From Malurus cyaneus samueli (lineage: Eukaryota; Chordata; Aves; Passeriformes; Maluridae), in the NCBI GenBank assembly GCA_009741485.1, contig CM019214.1, forward strand, positions 21,970,267-22,034,266: a stretch of 64,000 bases of DNA. Reading direction: 5' to 3'. How positions within the stretch are numbered: position 1 is the stretch's first letter; each line of letters starts with the position of its first letter. Both the position numbers and the translations under genes were made by a program. This document shows, in pieces, positions 1 to 11,498 of the stretch. The notes beneath the pieces were generated by a model, which had not been told where the DNA came from, searched no databases, and was given only the letters and a program-made list of their open reading frames with translations.

Positions 1-54
1 CTACAGATTGAACCATGCTGTCCTTGCTACCTTGACCTTGTTTTTATGCTGCAG

Positions 55-86
55 GAGTTCCTACAAGACAGCCCTCTCATTTCTGG
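55..86 (+). other. candidate 32-nt exon at window edge
   Basis: A pyrimidine-rich stretch (CCTTGTTTTTATGCTGCAG) ends in an AG at 53-54, and a good donor (GG|GTAAGT) begins at 87, leaving a 32-nt segment. All three frames are open; one reads EFLQDSPLISG. Splice-site quality is what is seen. That it is a coding or UTR microexon is inference. No family is recognised and no neighbouring exon is visible. Such signal pairs also arise by chance, so confidence is low. Confidence 0.25.
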
Positions 87-3000
87 GTAAGTTGTCTGTG
101 TTCCTCTTATGTAAGGAGTGTGATTTGGATCGCAGAGAGAAAAATCAATTCCTCATTCATATTTTGAATGTGCCCACAGCTGAATTCACAACATCTGGTG
201 TGAATTCTGCAGCAGAAAAAGGAATCAAACTCCTAGGATTTCCTGTGCCTTAGCCAGCAGGGAATCCGCACAAATTTGGTTTTGGATTTATTTTTTTTTT
301 ATATTTATTTGTTTCTTTGTTCATTTTGTTTTTAAAATAAATTCAGTAGTGTTTATTCTCTCATATTCTACTGTATCCATGATGAATTGCAAAAGAAACA
401 CAGCAAGGAAGGTACAGCTGAGACATCTCACAGGTCAGGAAGCTTTAGATGAGTTTTAGGGGAAGTCCCGACTGAAGCCCTCATGAATGGGAATCCCAAA
501 ATCCAAAGAATGAAAAGAAGATCCCTACTCGCAGCTAGGCCTGAAGTCCCAGTAGAAAAAAAAATTTCAGGTGTCCAAGGCTCTGGAATTAATTCCTTAA
601 GGAATCCTTTAGGATCATGCTCATTTCTCCAGCAGTCTACATGAACACACTGTTCTGCATAATCATTCGGACATTTGTGGAGGGATACACAGATATATGC
701 ACTTTGACAGGAGAAATGTTGTTTTGGGGACTGTCTGGTTGGTAGGACCTGGCCTCCAGGACATAGGAAAGGTTAAGATACATTAAGGCATTCTTGAGTC
801 CTCAGCATAAATGTCTTCATCACTGTCAAGATACCCTGAGAAGGTTCTTCTAGTTCAAGTGAAAGAAACTACTCTGATTTGTAAGGCTGTGCACATCCAA
901 AAAAAAAATTACTTTTTGAGTTTTTTAATGTCTTCTTGATGGCTTGTTGTTGCATAATTTGGAGCAAGGCTCTTTAACTTTTTTTTTCCTCAGTTTACCA
1001 AGCTATAAAGCCAGTACAGTTTTTCTTTCCTATGACATATTGAAATAAATGTTATTGAGTATTGAATTGTATATTATTGCGCTGCCTAAATCTACCCAGA
1101 GCAGGACTGAGCTTTTTATAGAAAGTTTTGACAGGTCAATACAATCTCTCTAAAATGGAACAACATTTATTAGCTATCATTAGAGTAAATAAAAGGTTTT
1201 GACTCAGAAACTCATGTTAATCTTTGTCTCCTGTAGGGCAGGACAGTTTAAAACAGTAAAGAGCAATGTCTTTTGAAATACTCTTTTCCTCCAATGACAT
1301 TTCACTTTAATCCATTTATGTATGTAAGAGAGTTGATGCAAGTACTGTACTGATGAATGTGAATGCCTCACTGTTATATGGTGTGGTGCTCTTCTGCAGT
1401 GAACCTTCTTCTTTGGGAAATCTTTTCCTACTGTGATTAAACACAATTCAAAAGAATTAAAAAAAAAAAAAAATAATAATACTAAGTCTTGGGGTCAATG
1501 CAAACCAGAATCCAAAAAGCATCTATAAGCCATACTTTATGCATCACACAGCTAAAAGAACAGTGTAAGGAGATAAAATTAACAAAGTTAGAGCTTTGTA
1601 TGCACCATCAAATGATCCTCTATTAAACAGTTTCTTTGTTCAGGATTGGTTTTGTTTGTTCTTTCTATTATTTGGCTGGGTTTTTTTTTTTTTTGTTTTG
1701 TTATAAATGCAAATACAGATTTGCAAATTATACATCTCCAGTCGTCCTTGAAAGCAACACACATTAAGTGGACCCATGTTTCTCAAAAGATTCTATCAAT
1801 GTTTTATGTACCCTGGAGATATTCAGAATTAGCCTTGAACTGTGCATTGTTCCCTTTCTCTTACTGAAGTACTCGCACCAAGCACCTCAGTAAGTGAAGA
1901 CTTTCTCCTCTACATTTTTTCTTCTCAATGTCTTTATTTAAAACTTTTTTTCCAAGTGGCCATAAAAGGATACCCCAGGTGATGTATCAACAAGCAACTA
2001 ACTGATAGGAAAAAGTATCCTTAAAATAAATTCTCACAAAACCACAGCATATTGACTGTAACATTTTCAGTAAATGACTGAGATTTACGAGAAATAAATT
2101 AAAGTGTTTTTAGAAAACCCAGTATTAGTAAGAAACACACTTTGGGGGTGGATTTGGTTTTGTGTTACAGATACTGTTTCACTTTCATTTTATGTCAAAA
2201 TAATAACAATATAAAGTATTCTGAATTACTTGTTTTTCTAATGTACTAATAATGCCATAAGAAAAAGAAAAAAATAAAGTTTATTGCTTCAATCTCAGTT
2301 GAAATGTTTCTTCTCAGTTGAAAGGTTTTTAGGAAAGGAGGGAAACTGAACTGAAAAACATGCCCAACATAGTTTTCATGTAGGTTACCTAATTAACCTG
2401 GTCTGACCTGAAGCTGACTTTATTTTGAGATGTTGGGACTAAACAACATCCCATGATAATTCCAACCTGAATTATGCTACAATTCTACAATTTAGATATG
2501 ATTTTCCACAGATTGAAATGGAATTAAGACCGATCCTTTTATCTGCCGGATCCCTTCTGAATTACGTTTAAATTTCTATAAATATCCTATAAGGCTGTCA
2601 TCAGAGAAATTATTTAGGATTAATGGTGTATAAAATTGTAATGCTGATTTTCCACCTCTTTCCAGCCACTTTACAAGGCCTAATTAAAATATTCATGAAT
2701 GTCTATGTTCTATGGATTCGGGGAGCCCTAAGACCAGAAACTCACATTAAGCCTAATGAGAAAAAGGGTTTATTTCCTTCTACTTGGTGCTGATTAAGTT
2801 GGTTTCAGAATGCAATCTCCTTCTTTGGATATCCATTAGACTCCTTGAGACTTTGCACTGGGAAGTGTAAATAGACCAAAATAATCACCTCTGGTAAATC
2901 CTCTCTTACACTGCATAGATTTATAAGCACAGCTATACAAATCAATAAAGTGGGATAATATGGTTTCTGACACACTAAGCTCAATTAGTCTAAGCACTGC

Positions 3001-3970
3001 CCATGCCCAAACACCTCTTGAGAGGTTTCTAGGTTGTCCAGGTCAAAAACATCCTGGAAATTGTGCCAAAATATCAGTAGTATGGGCGCCCACCCAATCA
3101 AGGATTAGGCATTGATATCTTTAAACTAAGAATAAACATACATTGTGAAGAGTATTAAAACATTTCCTTTATAAATTTCTAAAAACACTTCAAAAGAAAA
3201 ATCTGAAGAAATAAAGATTAACCATTATAAAAACAATAGGTGTTTAAACCCAATTCTGTAGAAGAGCTGTGAAAAAGCACTAATGTCAAAATGGGAAACC
3301 GTTTTTATTGAAAAAAGAAAATAAATTTAGATAATGAGTCAGAGGGTATGTGTGTAGCAATTGTTAAAATGTGATTAAAGTCTAAAAATACAACATAGCT
3401 GCAGGAAAGAAAAAGGAACACCATTTGTACTTCAATGCAGGAAACAGGAGGTGGAATGTCCGGGTGAAGCTGAAATTTTTGAACTTCTGTGATCACTTGT
3501 CTCCATTCTTAGCCATAGCATTTGGGTTTAGAGACAAATATCTCCAAAGCCCCACAGTGTCCATGTGTGAAAAGTTTTAATTGAAATTCTGTTATCATGC
3601 ATCTGTCAGAGAAATAGGTGCTGCAGCTTCAGTTTCATAAGCAGCTGTTGGGAAAAGGTGTTTTGTGAGATCAAGGTCAAACTTTACGGACTTCAAGGCA
3701 ACTGATAATCATGAGAACAATGTGTGTTAAAGTCACCTCTGTTAGTTTCAACTGCAATTATTGTCTGCTTCTTAGACAAAAGAAGGATCTCCTTAGAAGT
3801 GTTCAGGGGAAAAAATAGAAATTAGGATTTGGAGGTCTCTTTCCACCAGTGTGAGCACTTCATTAAGGGATGGGTCATGGCTGAGTACTTCCTAACATCC
3901 TTGCAGCAAATGGGGGTGATTCAGAAAGAAAGATATGAGATGTGCATCAGGGTTGTACAATAAAAGAATC
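87..3970. other. non-coding AT-rich DNA, no gene seen
   Basis: No recognisable coding, RNA or mobile-element sequence. The longest open frames are about 80 codons, with low-complexity or unremarkable translations. Short A or T runs (for example 1460-1473 and 1681-1694) are scattered through it. Around 2660-2700 there is a TAAT-rich stretch (CCTAATTAAAATATTCATGAATG-like, homeodomain-type core sites) in otherwise unique sequence. It could be a conserved non-coding element, but that cannot be judged from one genome. Confidence 0.6.
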
Positions 3971-3999
3971 AAAACAAACAAACAAACAAACAAACAAAC
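3971..3999 (+). repeat. (AAAC)n microsatellite
   Basis: About seven consecutive AAAC units lie inside a longer A/C-rich stretch. The tract generates a spurious lysine/threonine/asparagine/glutamine-rich open frame of 116 codons over 3935-4285, which is not a gene. Confidence 0.9.
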
Positions 4000-4825
4000 C
4001 AAAAAGCAAGCAAAAACCCCACAACAAAGCAACACTGGCCTCTGGAAAAAAAAATTAGTGATGTATTTTACTGTCCTTTACCGTCCAATCACTTTGCACA
4101 TTTGTATGAATGCCATGATCTTCTTAGAGGTTCCAAACTTTCTGACTATTTCAGCTGTTATTTTATCTGGATTTCCAATTTTAAAACTCAGCTTGTGTTA
4201 TCTCAGTACAAAAACTTTTTTTTTTTTTTTTTACATCAATCAACTCATTCTTTCCTTTTTCCCTAGATCTATGATATTTGATTGACAAAGATTTCTTTTA
4301 CTTGATTGCTGCTAAAAAAAGTCAGGAAAATTCATCTGACAGAAAAACATTTCTTGGCAGTGAAGACACTAGGTATATGTTAAAGGCTTGACATCAAACC
4401 ATATTGCTTGGTTTAAAGATTTCTCTAACTAACTGAATAAAACTACTGAGGTACTGAGACTCAATCAGATCTTCACTAAACTTACATCTAAATAGTCTAA
4501 ATCATGTTGAACATCTGAGTAAGATAAAGAATTAATAAGTACTGTATCACAGAAAAGGCAGCTAATTTCAACAATAATTTTTAACCCTAAACAACTATAA
4601 AGAAAAAGATATTATTTTAATTCCTTCATATGAGAAAACATGTTTTTGTCATTATAACTACTATTGTTAAAGAATAAAAGAGATTTTACCTGGAAAACTA
4701 ACATGCATTTTCAAAAACTATTTCATAACTTTAATATTTCTTTAGCTAGTTGTATTTAATATAACAAAAATACTTTAAAAACAAAGATACTTGGAGTGGT
4801 AGAATTCAAAATATGTTGAGTTCAG

Positions 4826-4884
4826 TTTTTTTTTGTTTTTGTTTTTTTTTGTTTTTTTTGTTTTTTTTTTTTTTTTTGTTTTTT
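4826..4884 (+). repeat. T-rich tract interrupted by single G residues
   Basis: A 59-nt run of T with regularly placed single Gs (T8-9 G patterns). It is low-complexity sequence. It might be a degraded poly(A) tail in minus orientation, but I found no matching target-site duplication around it. Confidence 0.85.
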
Positions 4885-5937
4885 ATGGTGATGAGTGACA
4901 TCTCCCTGAATCTGAAAACAGATTAAACATAGTATAAAGAGAATTTTTGTCTCAGTAGAGGTGATTTTTGAGCTCCTACATTTAGTTCATATTTACTATC
5001 AAGTATCTCTAAGATTAAACGAAATCTTATGCAGTAGCTGCATTAAGAACTACTGAAGTGCTGAAATATGTGAATTTCATATTGATTTTGAGACTTGTAT
5101 TCCTTCGAGACTTCCTAACATGGTAAAATATTTTAGCTTTAGCCTGTTAGTTTCATGCTATCAATGCTTGTCACTTCTTCAGCTTTAAACTTCTTGTCAT
5201 TTTGAAGTCAGCAAGTTTCTTGGCATGTTATTATTTTTTTTCTTTTTAAAGAGAGATTCTGAAAAAAAAAATAAATAGCGCCATTCAATATCTGAAATAA
5301 AAGACAAATTGTGTGTATGATCATCTGCTTGGCAAAATTTAGTGGAAATAAGTAGAAATCTGTTTGGTAGCACAAATTATGGAAATTAATTCTGAATCTG
5401 TGCTAGTCCCTTGTTCGGAAAGTCCAGGAGTGAGTGAACTGGCAATTTTGGAAACACAGTTTCTTTCTGAGTGTTTTCATCTAATCAGATTTTAATCTCT
5501 GAATTATTGGTAGCAAAGAATATGGGAATAGGTTAGATTAAGTTTATTTAGTCTTCTAAAATATTCAAGCTAGAAATATTAATTGTGACAAGAATTAATT
5601 TGGACAAGATATTAGGAACATCAGAGTTGTTGGGTGTTGTTAGCTAATGAGATATTTTTCCAGTTTGTGACCTTATTCTTAAAGACTCCATGTAATTATG
5701 ACCTGGAATACTTGAAAAGACTGGTTTTGCAGAAGCTTTATGTTTCACTTTTGACAAAACCAAACCAAACCAAACCAAAAACTGATGTGGCTGAATTCAG
5801 CTGACATGCACAAGGGCCACACTTGCAGCACATTTGTTTCCTCTTCCCCTTTTCCTCTCAGTTCAATGGGGGACAGGTGGCGCTCAGAAATGTTGCAGGG
5901 AGCAGCAACCAGGATTTACCTGGGCTCTTCTCCTTGT
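4885..5937. other. non-coding DNA, nothing recognised
   Basis: Unique AT-rich sequence with no supported gene. A short (CCAAA)n run lies at about 5757-5778. The sequence becomes less AT-rich towards the CR1 element that begins at 5938. Confidence 0.6.
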
Positions 5938-6445
5938 CACAGAATTGCAGAATCCCAGGATGGTTGGTTGGGATTGGCAGGGCCATCTAGTCCAACTTCT
6001 CTGCTCAGGAAGGACCGCTAAGGTCAGTTGCCCAGGATTAAGTCAACACAATATGTAAATATCCAGGGATGGAAATTCCACAATCTCCTTTGTCAGTCCT
6101 CAGTCGCCTTCACAACGAGGAAGTGTTTTCTAATGTTCAAACTAACCTGTTTCTATTCGTGCTCATTGCCTCTTGTCCTGTCACTAAAAGTCTGGCTCCC
6201 TTCTTTGCACCCTCCTTTCTGGTATTTGTAGAACTGATGAGGCCTCTCCTGAGGCTTCTCCTGGTGAAACAGAATCAACAATCTTACCCTTTCCTTAACT
6301 GAGAGAGGGTCCAGTACCTTCAGGACATGTGTGGCTTTTGTTGGACACTTTCTGGTATATTCACATCTTTCTTGTACCTGGGAGCCCAGAACTGGACTGG
6401 AAAGCTTTTTCTACCCTGACCTCCTCTCAGCTGCTGCTCAGTGCT
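5938..6445 (-). mobile_element. CR1 LINE 3' fragment, minus strand
   Basis: The left end carries the reverse complement of a CR1 3' terminus (CACAGAATTGCAGAATCCCAG), followed by TTGGGATTGGCAGGGCCATCTAGTCCAAC-like CR1 3' UTR sequence. Further right, CTCTTGTCCTGTCACTA, GCTTCTCCTGGTGAAACAG and GGGAGCCCAGAACTGGA are characteristic minus-strand CR1 motifs. The 3' end is at 5938, so the element runs leftwards and is 5'-truncated near 6445, as usual for this family. The right boundary is soft by tens of bases. Short frames at 5785-6644 overlap it and are not genes. Many substitutions suggest an old insertion. Confidence 0.9.
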
Positions 6446-9400
6446 GCTGTATAGGACACTGCCTCCCAGTGTGTTCCAAGTGTGGCCCCTCTTCAATCTG
6501 TCTTTTATTCTGGTAATTCCTTATTTCACTGTATTGTTCCAGAGAGGAAGGGAAAGTGGTTTGCATGTGTGTGAGTGTCAAGAAGAAAAGAGGTTTCAAT
6601 GGAAAGATATTCAAAGCACGGGTAAAACAGGTTCCTTCTTATAAACACAGATGCCAGGATCTGAACTAGTTCCACTGTTGAATAGCAATGAGTTGTAACT
6701 GATAAAAATTCATAGTGGGTTCTATTACTTACATTTCCTTTTCAAAAATATGGAGGCCTCTAAACCTCTGTAGGGAAAAAAGAAAAAAATATCAGGAAAA
6801 TATTTTCAGAATGGAGAAAATCTCCCAGCCTAAATCTAAAAGACAGAACCATTTCAGCTGATGGTTGAAATGGACATCATCCTGGACATTGAAAATGCCA
6901 TCAGTTAAAGTTGAGCAAAATAAAAAAAATCATTAAAGCAGGCCTTAGGATAGCAAAACTGGCCAATTTTGACAAACATCATTAGCATCCCAGATTATAA
7001 TGTTATGAAGGTTGGTGTTTTGGGGATACGCCTTAGTATCTCCTTCTTTTAATGAAAATTTTTCTGATAATTTAGGCAACGGCTAGGCTACAATTTCCAG
7101 GAGAATTAGAGCTGGAAAAAGCACAGTAGCAGGTAATTTAGCCCTATCTGTGAACAGAACTAGTATCAAGTACAGTTAGATTTTCTGGAAAATATTTATC
7201 GAACCTCTTTTTCACAACCTTTTATGAAGGCTTAACCTTTCTCATTAATATGTAGAACCATATAAAAACCCTTTTATTTTTGTAACGTGTTCTGAATTTT
7301 TCTTAAAAGGGGAAAAACCCCCACCCCATTTTTCCCTCAGTCCAACCTCCATGAACAGAAGAAAAATCTTCCAGAATTCTGTCCTTGAATATCCTGTCCA
7401 TGCTCTTTAACCTTTGCATATTTAAACTTAACAAGCTCAGTTCTTTCAGTTTTTTTCTTACCTATTTTTAGCTGTCCCTGACTAAACCTTACCTAGGTTA
7501 TCCAAAATCTGGAAACATGATGGCCAAAACAAAATTCAATTTTTTTTTTTAAGCTTGCATTGGCAATGTCTCAGATAGAATATCTGCATTTTGTTTCTTT
7601 ATTGTGAGATTTGTATTTTTTTTTCTACTAAAATCACAGTAGTGTCTTCAAATATAGCTGGTGATTTATTGAACCATTTATTGTGGAAACATTTTGTAAT
7701 TATGTTCGTCTCTTCATCATCAAAGACATTACTGAAAATACTGAATCGTTCTGACTCTCTGAAAATTCTCATTCTAATTATCTGTCCACTTTAGATAGCA
7801 AACCAGTAAGTGTGATGTATTCAAGCATTGTGCATTTAATTTGTAGTGGCTTTAATCTGGCCATACATTTTAGGATGATTATGAAAAACATCTTGTAATT
7901 TAGGCATTTCTAAAATCAACATATGTCAGTCTTGGTTGGTATTTCCCTCTTTGTGGTTGGGTTCGTTATCTGATCCAAAGAAGCAAACAAGATTTTGTAT
8001 GATTTCAACAGAAACGTACGGAGGCTACCTTTATCACTATACAGTGCAGACATTTATAATAATCTAATTGATTATATTTCAAGTACAAAAATTTATGTTA
8101 GTATTTTTATCTTTTCTACTTAGGGTCAGAAAAGAAAATTTGCTCCCATTCATCTACTCATCAGTGGTCAAACCTGAGGATGAGAGAGGTTGTGGGGAAA
8201 TGTATTTTCACTTTCATTTAACACAGCATGAATTCCTGGACAGGAAAAGTTGGAACCTTAGTGTCTTATACTATGCTGAATTCTTCCTCATCAAAATTAT
8301 CTTAAGAACATAAATGCCAACATTTTAGAAAGGGAATTTAAAAAGACAATTAGTTACCAGATTAAATTAGTGGTATACCGATGATAATCAAGAGATTGTA
8401 CTCTCATTTCTTTTAGTTTCCAGTGTAAAGGACAGGTTGAAATTCAAACTAAAAGAAAGGAAAAACTTGCATGTAACTTTCCTCCCCAGTTTTTTACATA
8501 GCTTTATTAAATCTCAGGGAAAGATAGCCTCAGTGACATTTTTAGGACCTGGTAGATTGACAAGGGCTTTTTTAACTTCACTGAACCTTGTCACATAATT
8601 GCAAATAAAGGCATTTCAGTGAAAATATTGCCAGTTACATTTTTAATTTTCTCTTGACTTACTCTCAACATCTATAAAATATATTTAATTAATGAAGGTT
8701 AATTTAAGATGAAATTTTAAAATTAGAGATTAACAGAAGTGTGAAATCATAGATTCAATAAAAAGGCATATTTTCTTTAAATTTAGTATATACCCAAGAT
8801 ATTTGTAGAGAATAGCAAAGAAAAACCAAACTGAACCATTTCCAAAGTCAAATGCAGAAGAAAATGGAAGAACTAGAAGTGGAAAGATATGCTCTGGGAA
8901 AAAAAATAGAGAAATCTATCATTTCCAACCCATTAGATTTTTTTCATACACACTTTTTTAAAATCCTAACATTTGTTGATACATGACATTTAGGACATTA
9001 TTTTAGGTGAAGAGTAAAAAAATGGCAGGGATAAGCAATAGAACAGCTGTGTATTGCAGTCATTGCTCTTCCTTTTAAATACTCTATTTCTGTAATTTTT
9101 ACACACTCACAATTTACCTGATTGCTTAAATATGTGACAATAGTTGCAGACTAATACTACTCCATATGGTAGCAGAAAGGAAATTTTTAAAATTATATCT
9201 TTTCTACCTCCTATCCAGCTGAAAAGTCACACCAAGAAATTTGAAATGAAATATCTGAACTGCCATTTTTAAGTGGTAATAAAATAGCACATAGCACATG
9301 TCCTTGAGAATATGATCAAAAGAAACATTTTTTTAAAGGTAGCTTGCCTTTGAATAAACTCTTTATAGGAAATAATTATTAAATAATAAATAAAATAAAT

Positions 9401-10623
9401 ATTATTTTTAAATAACTATTTGCTAACAGTCACAAGGCTTACACTTCTAGAATTACTACAGCACTAACCTCAAAAATCAGAGCTTGTTGCCTCAGCTGCT
9501 TCAAGTCGGATACCCTGGAGAGCTTTGATGACTCAAGTGAGTCCTAGTGAATATGCTCCTCTTTAATGTCTTTGTTGGCTTTAGTGTAGTTAAAAATTGA
9601 GCTAATTCACAGAGATATTCTGTAGAGGAGAAGTTCAAGCATCACCAAGTAAAAACATCAGCTGCCAGCTGTTCCCTGAATGTGTGAACATCACCCTTTT
9701 CTTGGAGCCCATGATATAGTGGTCCTATGATGAGAGCTGTGTACTGTGTATAAATAACACTTAGGGTGGGATGTGAGACATGGGATATCAAGCCATATTG
9801 GATAAGATGTTTTCATAAAATAAGAGGAGAAAGAGTTTTCAACTTAAAATTGTTTAGGATGAGCTGAGCATGAGAAGTTAAAGAGCCTCATTCTGACTTG
9901 CAATATAACAGCCTCCCATAAAGAACAAACTACCTTATAAATGAGCTAAAATATGAAAATCATTTGAAAGTCATCTTTTTTTTTCCCCCTCCAGTGTTAC
10001 TCAATATTCTGATTGGGTAAACAGAAACAAGTTTTAGTTAAAATTATTTATTTCCACAGATACACCTTTTCTTGATATAACTTTCTTAAATAATCAATTC
10101 AGATTAGCTTTTAAAATGTTCATGTTAAGAATATCTTAGATGCCAAATTATATTTTTAAGGTTTCATAGTGTACTATTGAGTCAGGGTGTGGACAGCAAA
10201 TGCAGGAGCAAGAGCGATGCAATTTATCACCCATTAAAGGTCTGAATATCAACACCTTCATGTTATTACTGTTTACTAGCCCAAAGGCTCATCAAATCTG
10301 CAAAGGCCATTTGGCTATTTTCCAAAAATCTGTTTTACCTAGAGGAGTGCAACAGAGTACGTACAAGCCAGAGTATCATTCTTGAAGCAGGAAGACATTG
10401 CACCCTTTGGAAAATTCAGTGTATTGCAACCCATGGAAAGTGAAAACAGTGAGTGTTAGTAGTCTTTCTTGAGTTCCTTAATAGTTTTATGATAATACTT
10501 TTTTAACCTATGAATGTTTGTTACAGTGCTCAAACATTACATTTATATTGCAAGACTAACACTTCAATTACTGAATTTTATAGAGGATGTGTACAATGAG
10601 CAGATCTTAGATGCTGTCTGAAC
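6446..10623. other. non-coding DNA, no gene seen
   Basis: A long AT-rich stretch without supported genes. Frames of 60-80 codons (7591-7794, 8068-8313, 10200-10385) show no recognisable domain and no splice context. A segment at 7200-7560 has weak similarity to decayed minus-strand CR1 but is too degraded to call. At 9479-9548 an open stretch reading ACCLSCFKSDTLESFDDS ends against a GTGAGT donor, but its acceptor is poor and it is not annotated as an exon. Confidence 0.5.
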
Positions 10624-11208
10624 AAAGCCATTTTTATGTGATGAATTGGAGAATATGTTTCTGAAATATCACCAGAAAAAAATAGAAATTATTGTTTCAG
10701 TCAACTTTTCAAGAGCTGACACAACTCAGAGAAGGAAGGATATCAGAAAAGGCACAGGGGAGAAATTTGGCATTGTCTCCATCTTTGCACATCAGGCTCT
10801 AATTTCCTTGGAGCTCTCATGTTTAAGGGAGATGCTCAATTACTCAGGTAAGCAATATGTATGTCTTGTCTGTAATCGCCTAGAAGGTATCTATACTATA
10901 AAAATTACCATAATAATGGAAGGCTACTATGAAAGCAAGGCCTTAATGAAAGCTGTTGATTTTGAGGGGGTCTGGAGAATGTTCAGTGAGGCACTGCAAA
11001 GGCAGGAATCTGTTTCTGTGGCTGTCTTCTGGAGTATAGCATTTCACATCTTGTTTCATACAAAGTGATGGCTACTGCCACCAAAGTAAAAAGCCCGCAG
11101 TTCTAAAGTTCCTCCTTAGCACTTTTTCTTGCCAAGAAAACTTTTTGTTGTGATTTAGTCTCTAGAGAATAAAAAAAAAAAAAAAAAAAAAAAAAGCCAT
11201 TTTGTGAT
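10624..11208 (+). mobile_element. possible poly(A)-tailed retrocopy with target-site duplication
   Basis: A body of about 525 nt ends in AATAAA at 11168 running straight into 25 A residues (11171-11195). The sequence right after the tail, GCCATTTTGTGAT (11196-11208), matches the sequence just before the body, GCCATTTTTATGTGAT (10627-10642), apart from a 3-nt indel. This is the signature of LINE-type insertion: target-site duplication, body, poly(A), duplication. The body contains an open frame with its first ATG at 10655 and its stop ending at 11068 (137 codons), followed by about 100 nt of UTR-like sequence. I do not recognise the translation. Against the call, the signal abuts the tail instead of preceding it by 10-30 nt, the frame is near chance length, and a splice-like CAG|GTAAGC at about 10849 lies inside. 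The source could be a non-coding transcript. Confidence 0.4.
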
Positions 11209-11396
11209 TCTAGTAAAAGACTTTCAGTGTGACTTCTGGCTGATTATTTGACCTGTCATCAGTGCTTTTCTGGGTGGCAGGTCAGAGTGGCTGATGACAT
11301 AGGGCTTGGAAACTTATTTTCATGTCATTGCTCTTGTTCTTAAAATCAAGATGAGTTCAGTTTTGGTAAATCATTTCACTTAGAGCCTTCAAGTCT

Positions 11397-11498
11397 GCAA
11401 AGCACTTATGCAAATGTTTAATTTTAAACATGTGAATAGTACTATTAACCAATGGAACTATTCACATATCAAAAGCTAGGGACATGCTTAAGTGCTTC
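11397..11498. repeat. imperfect palindromic element, about 100 bp
   Basis: The two halves are reverse complements of each other with mismatches. The inner arms ATGTGAATAGT (11430-11440) and ACTATTCACAT (11457-11467) are perfect over 11 bp. The outer arms AAGCACTTA (near 11400-11408) and TAAGTGCTT (11489-11497) are perfect over 9 bp. A second small dyad, GTTTAATTTTAAAC, and an octamer-like ATGCAAAT sit in the left half. The loop contains CCAATGG. The design resembles ancient palindromic repeats seen across reptiles and birds, built around CCATTG/CAATGG flanked by AAGCAC/GTGCTT. The family name is uncertain and that comparison is from memory. Confidence 0.55.

Noticed and set aside
9479..9548. 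Exon-like ACCLSCFKSDTLESFDDS followed by GTGAGT
   Set aside because: The upstream acceptor lacks a pyrimidine tract, and the frame reads to a stop just past the donor. Not strong enough to annotate.
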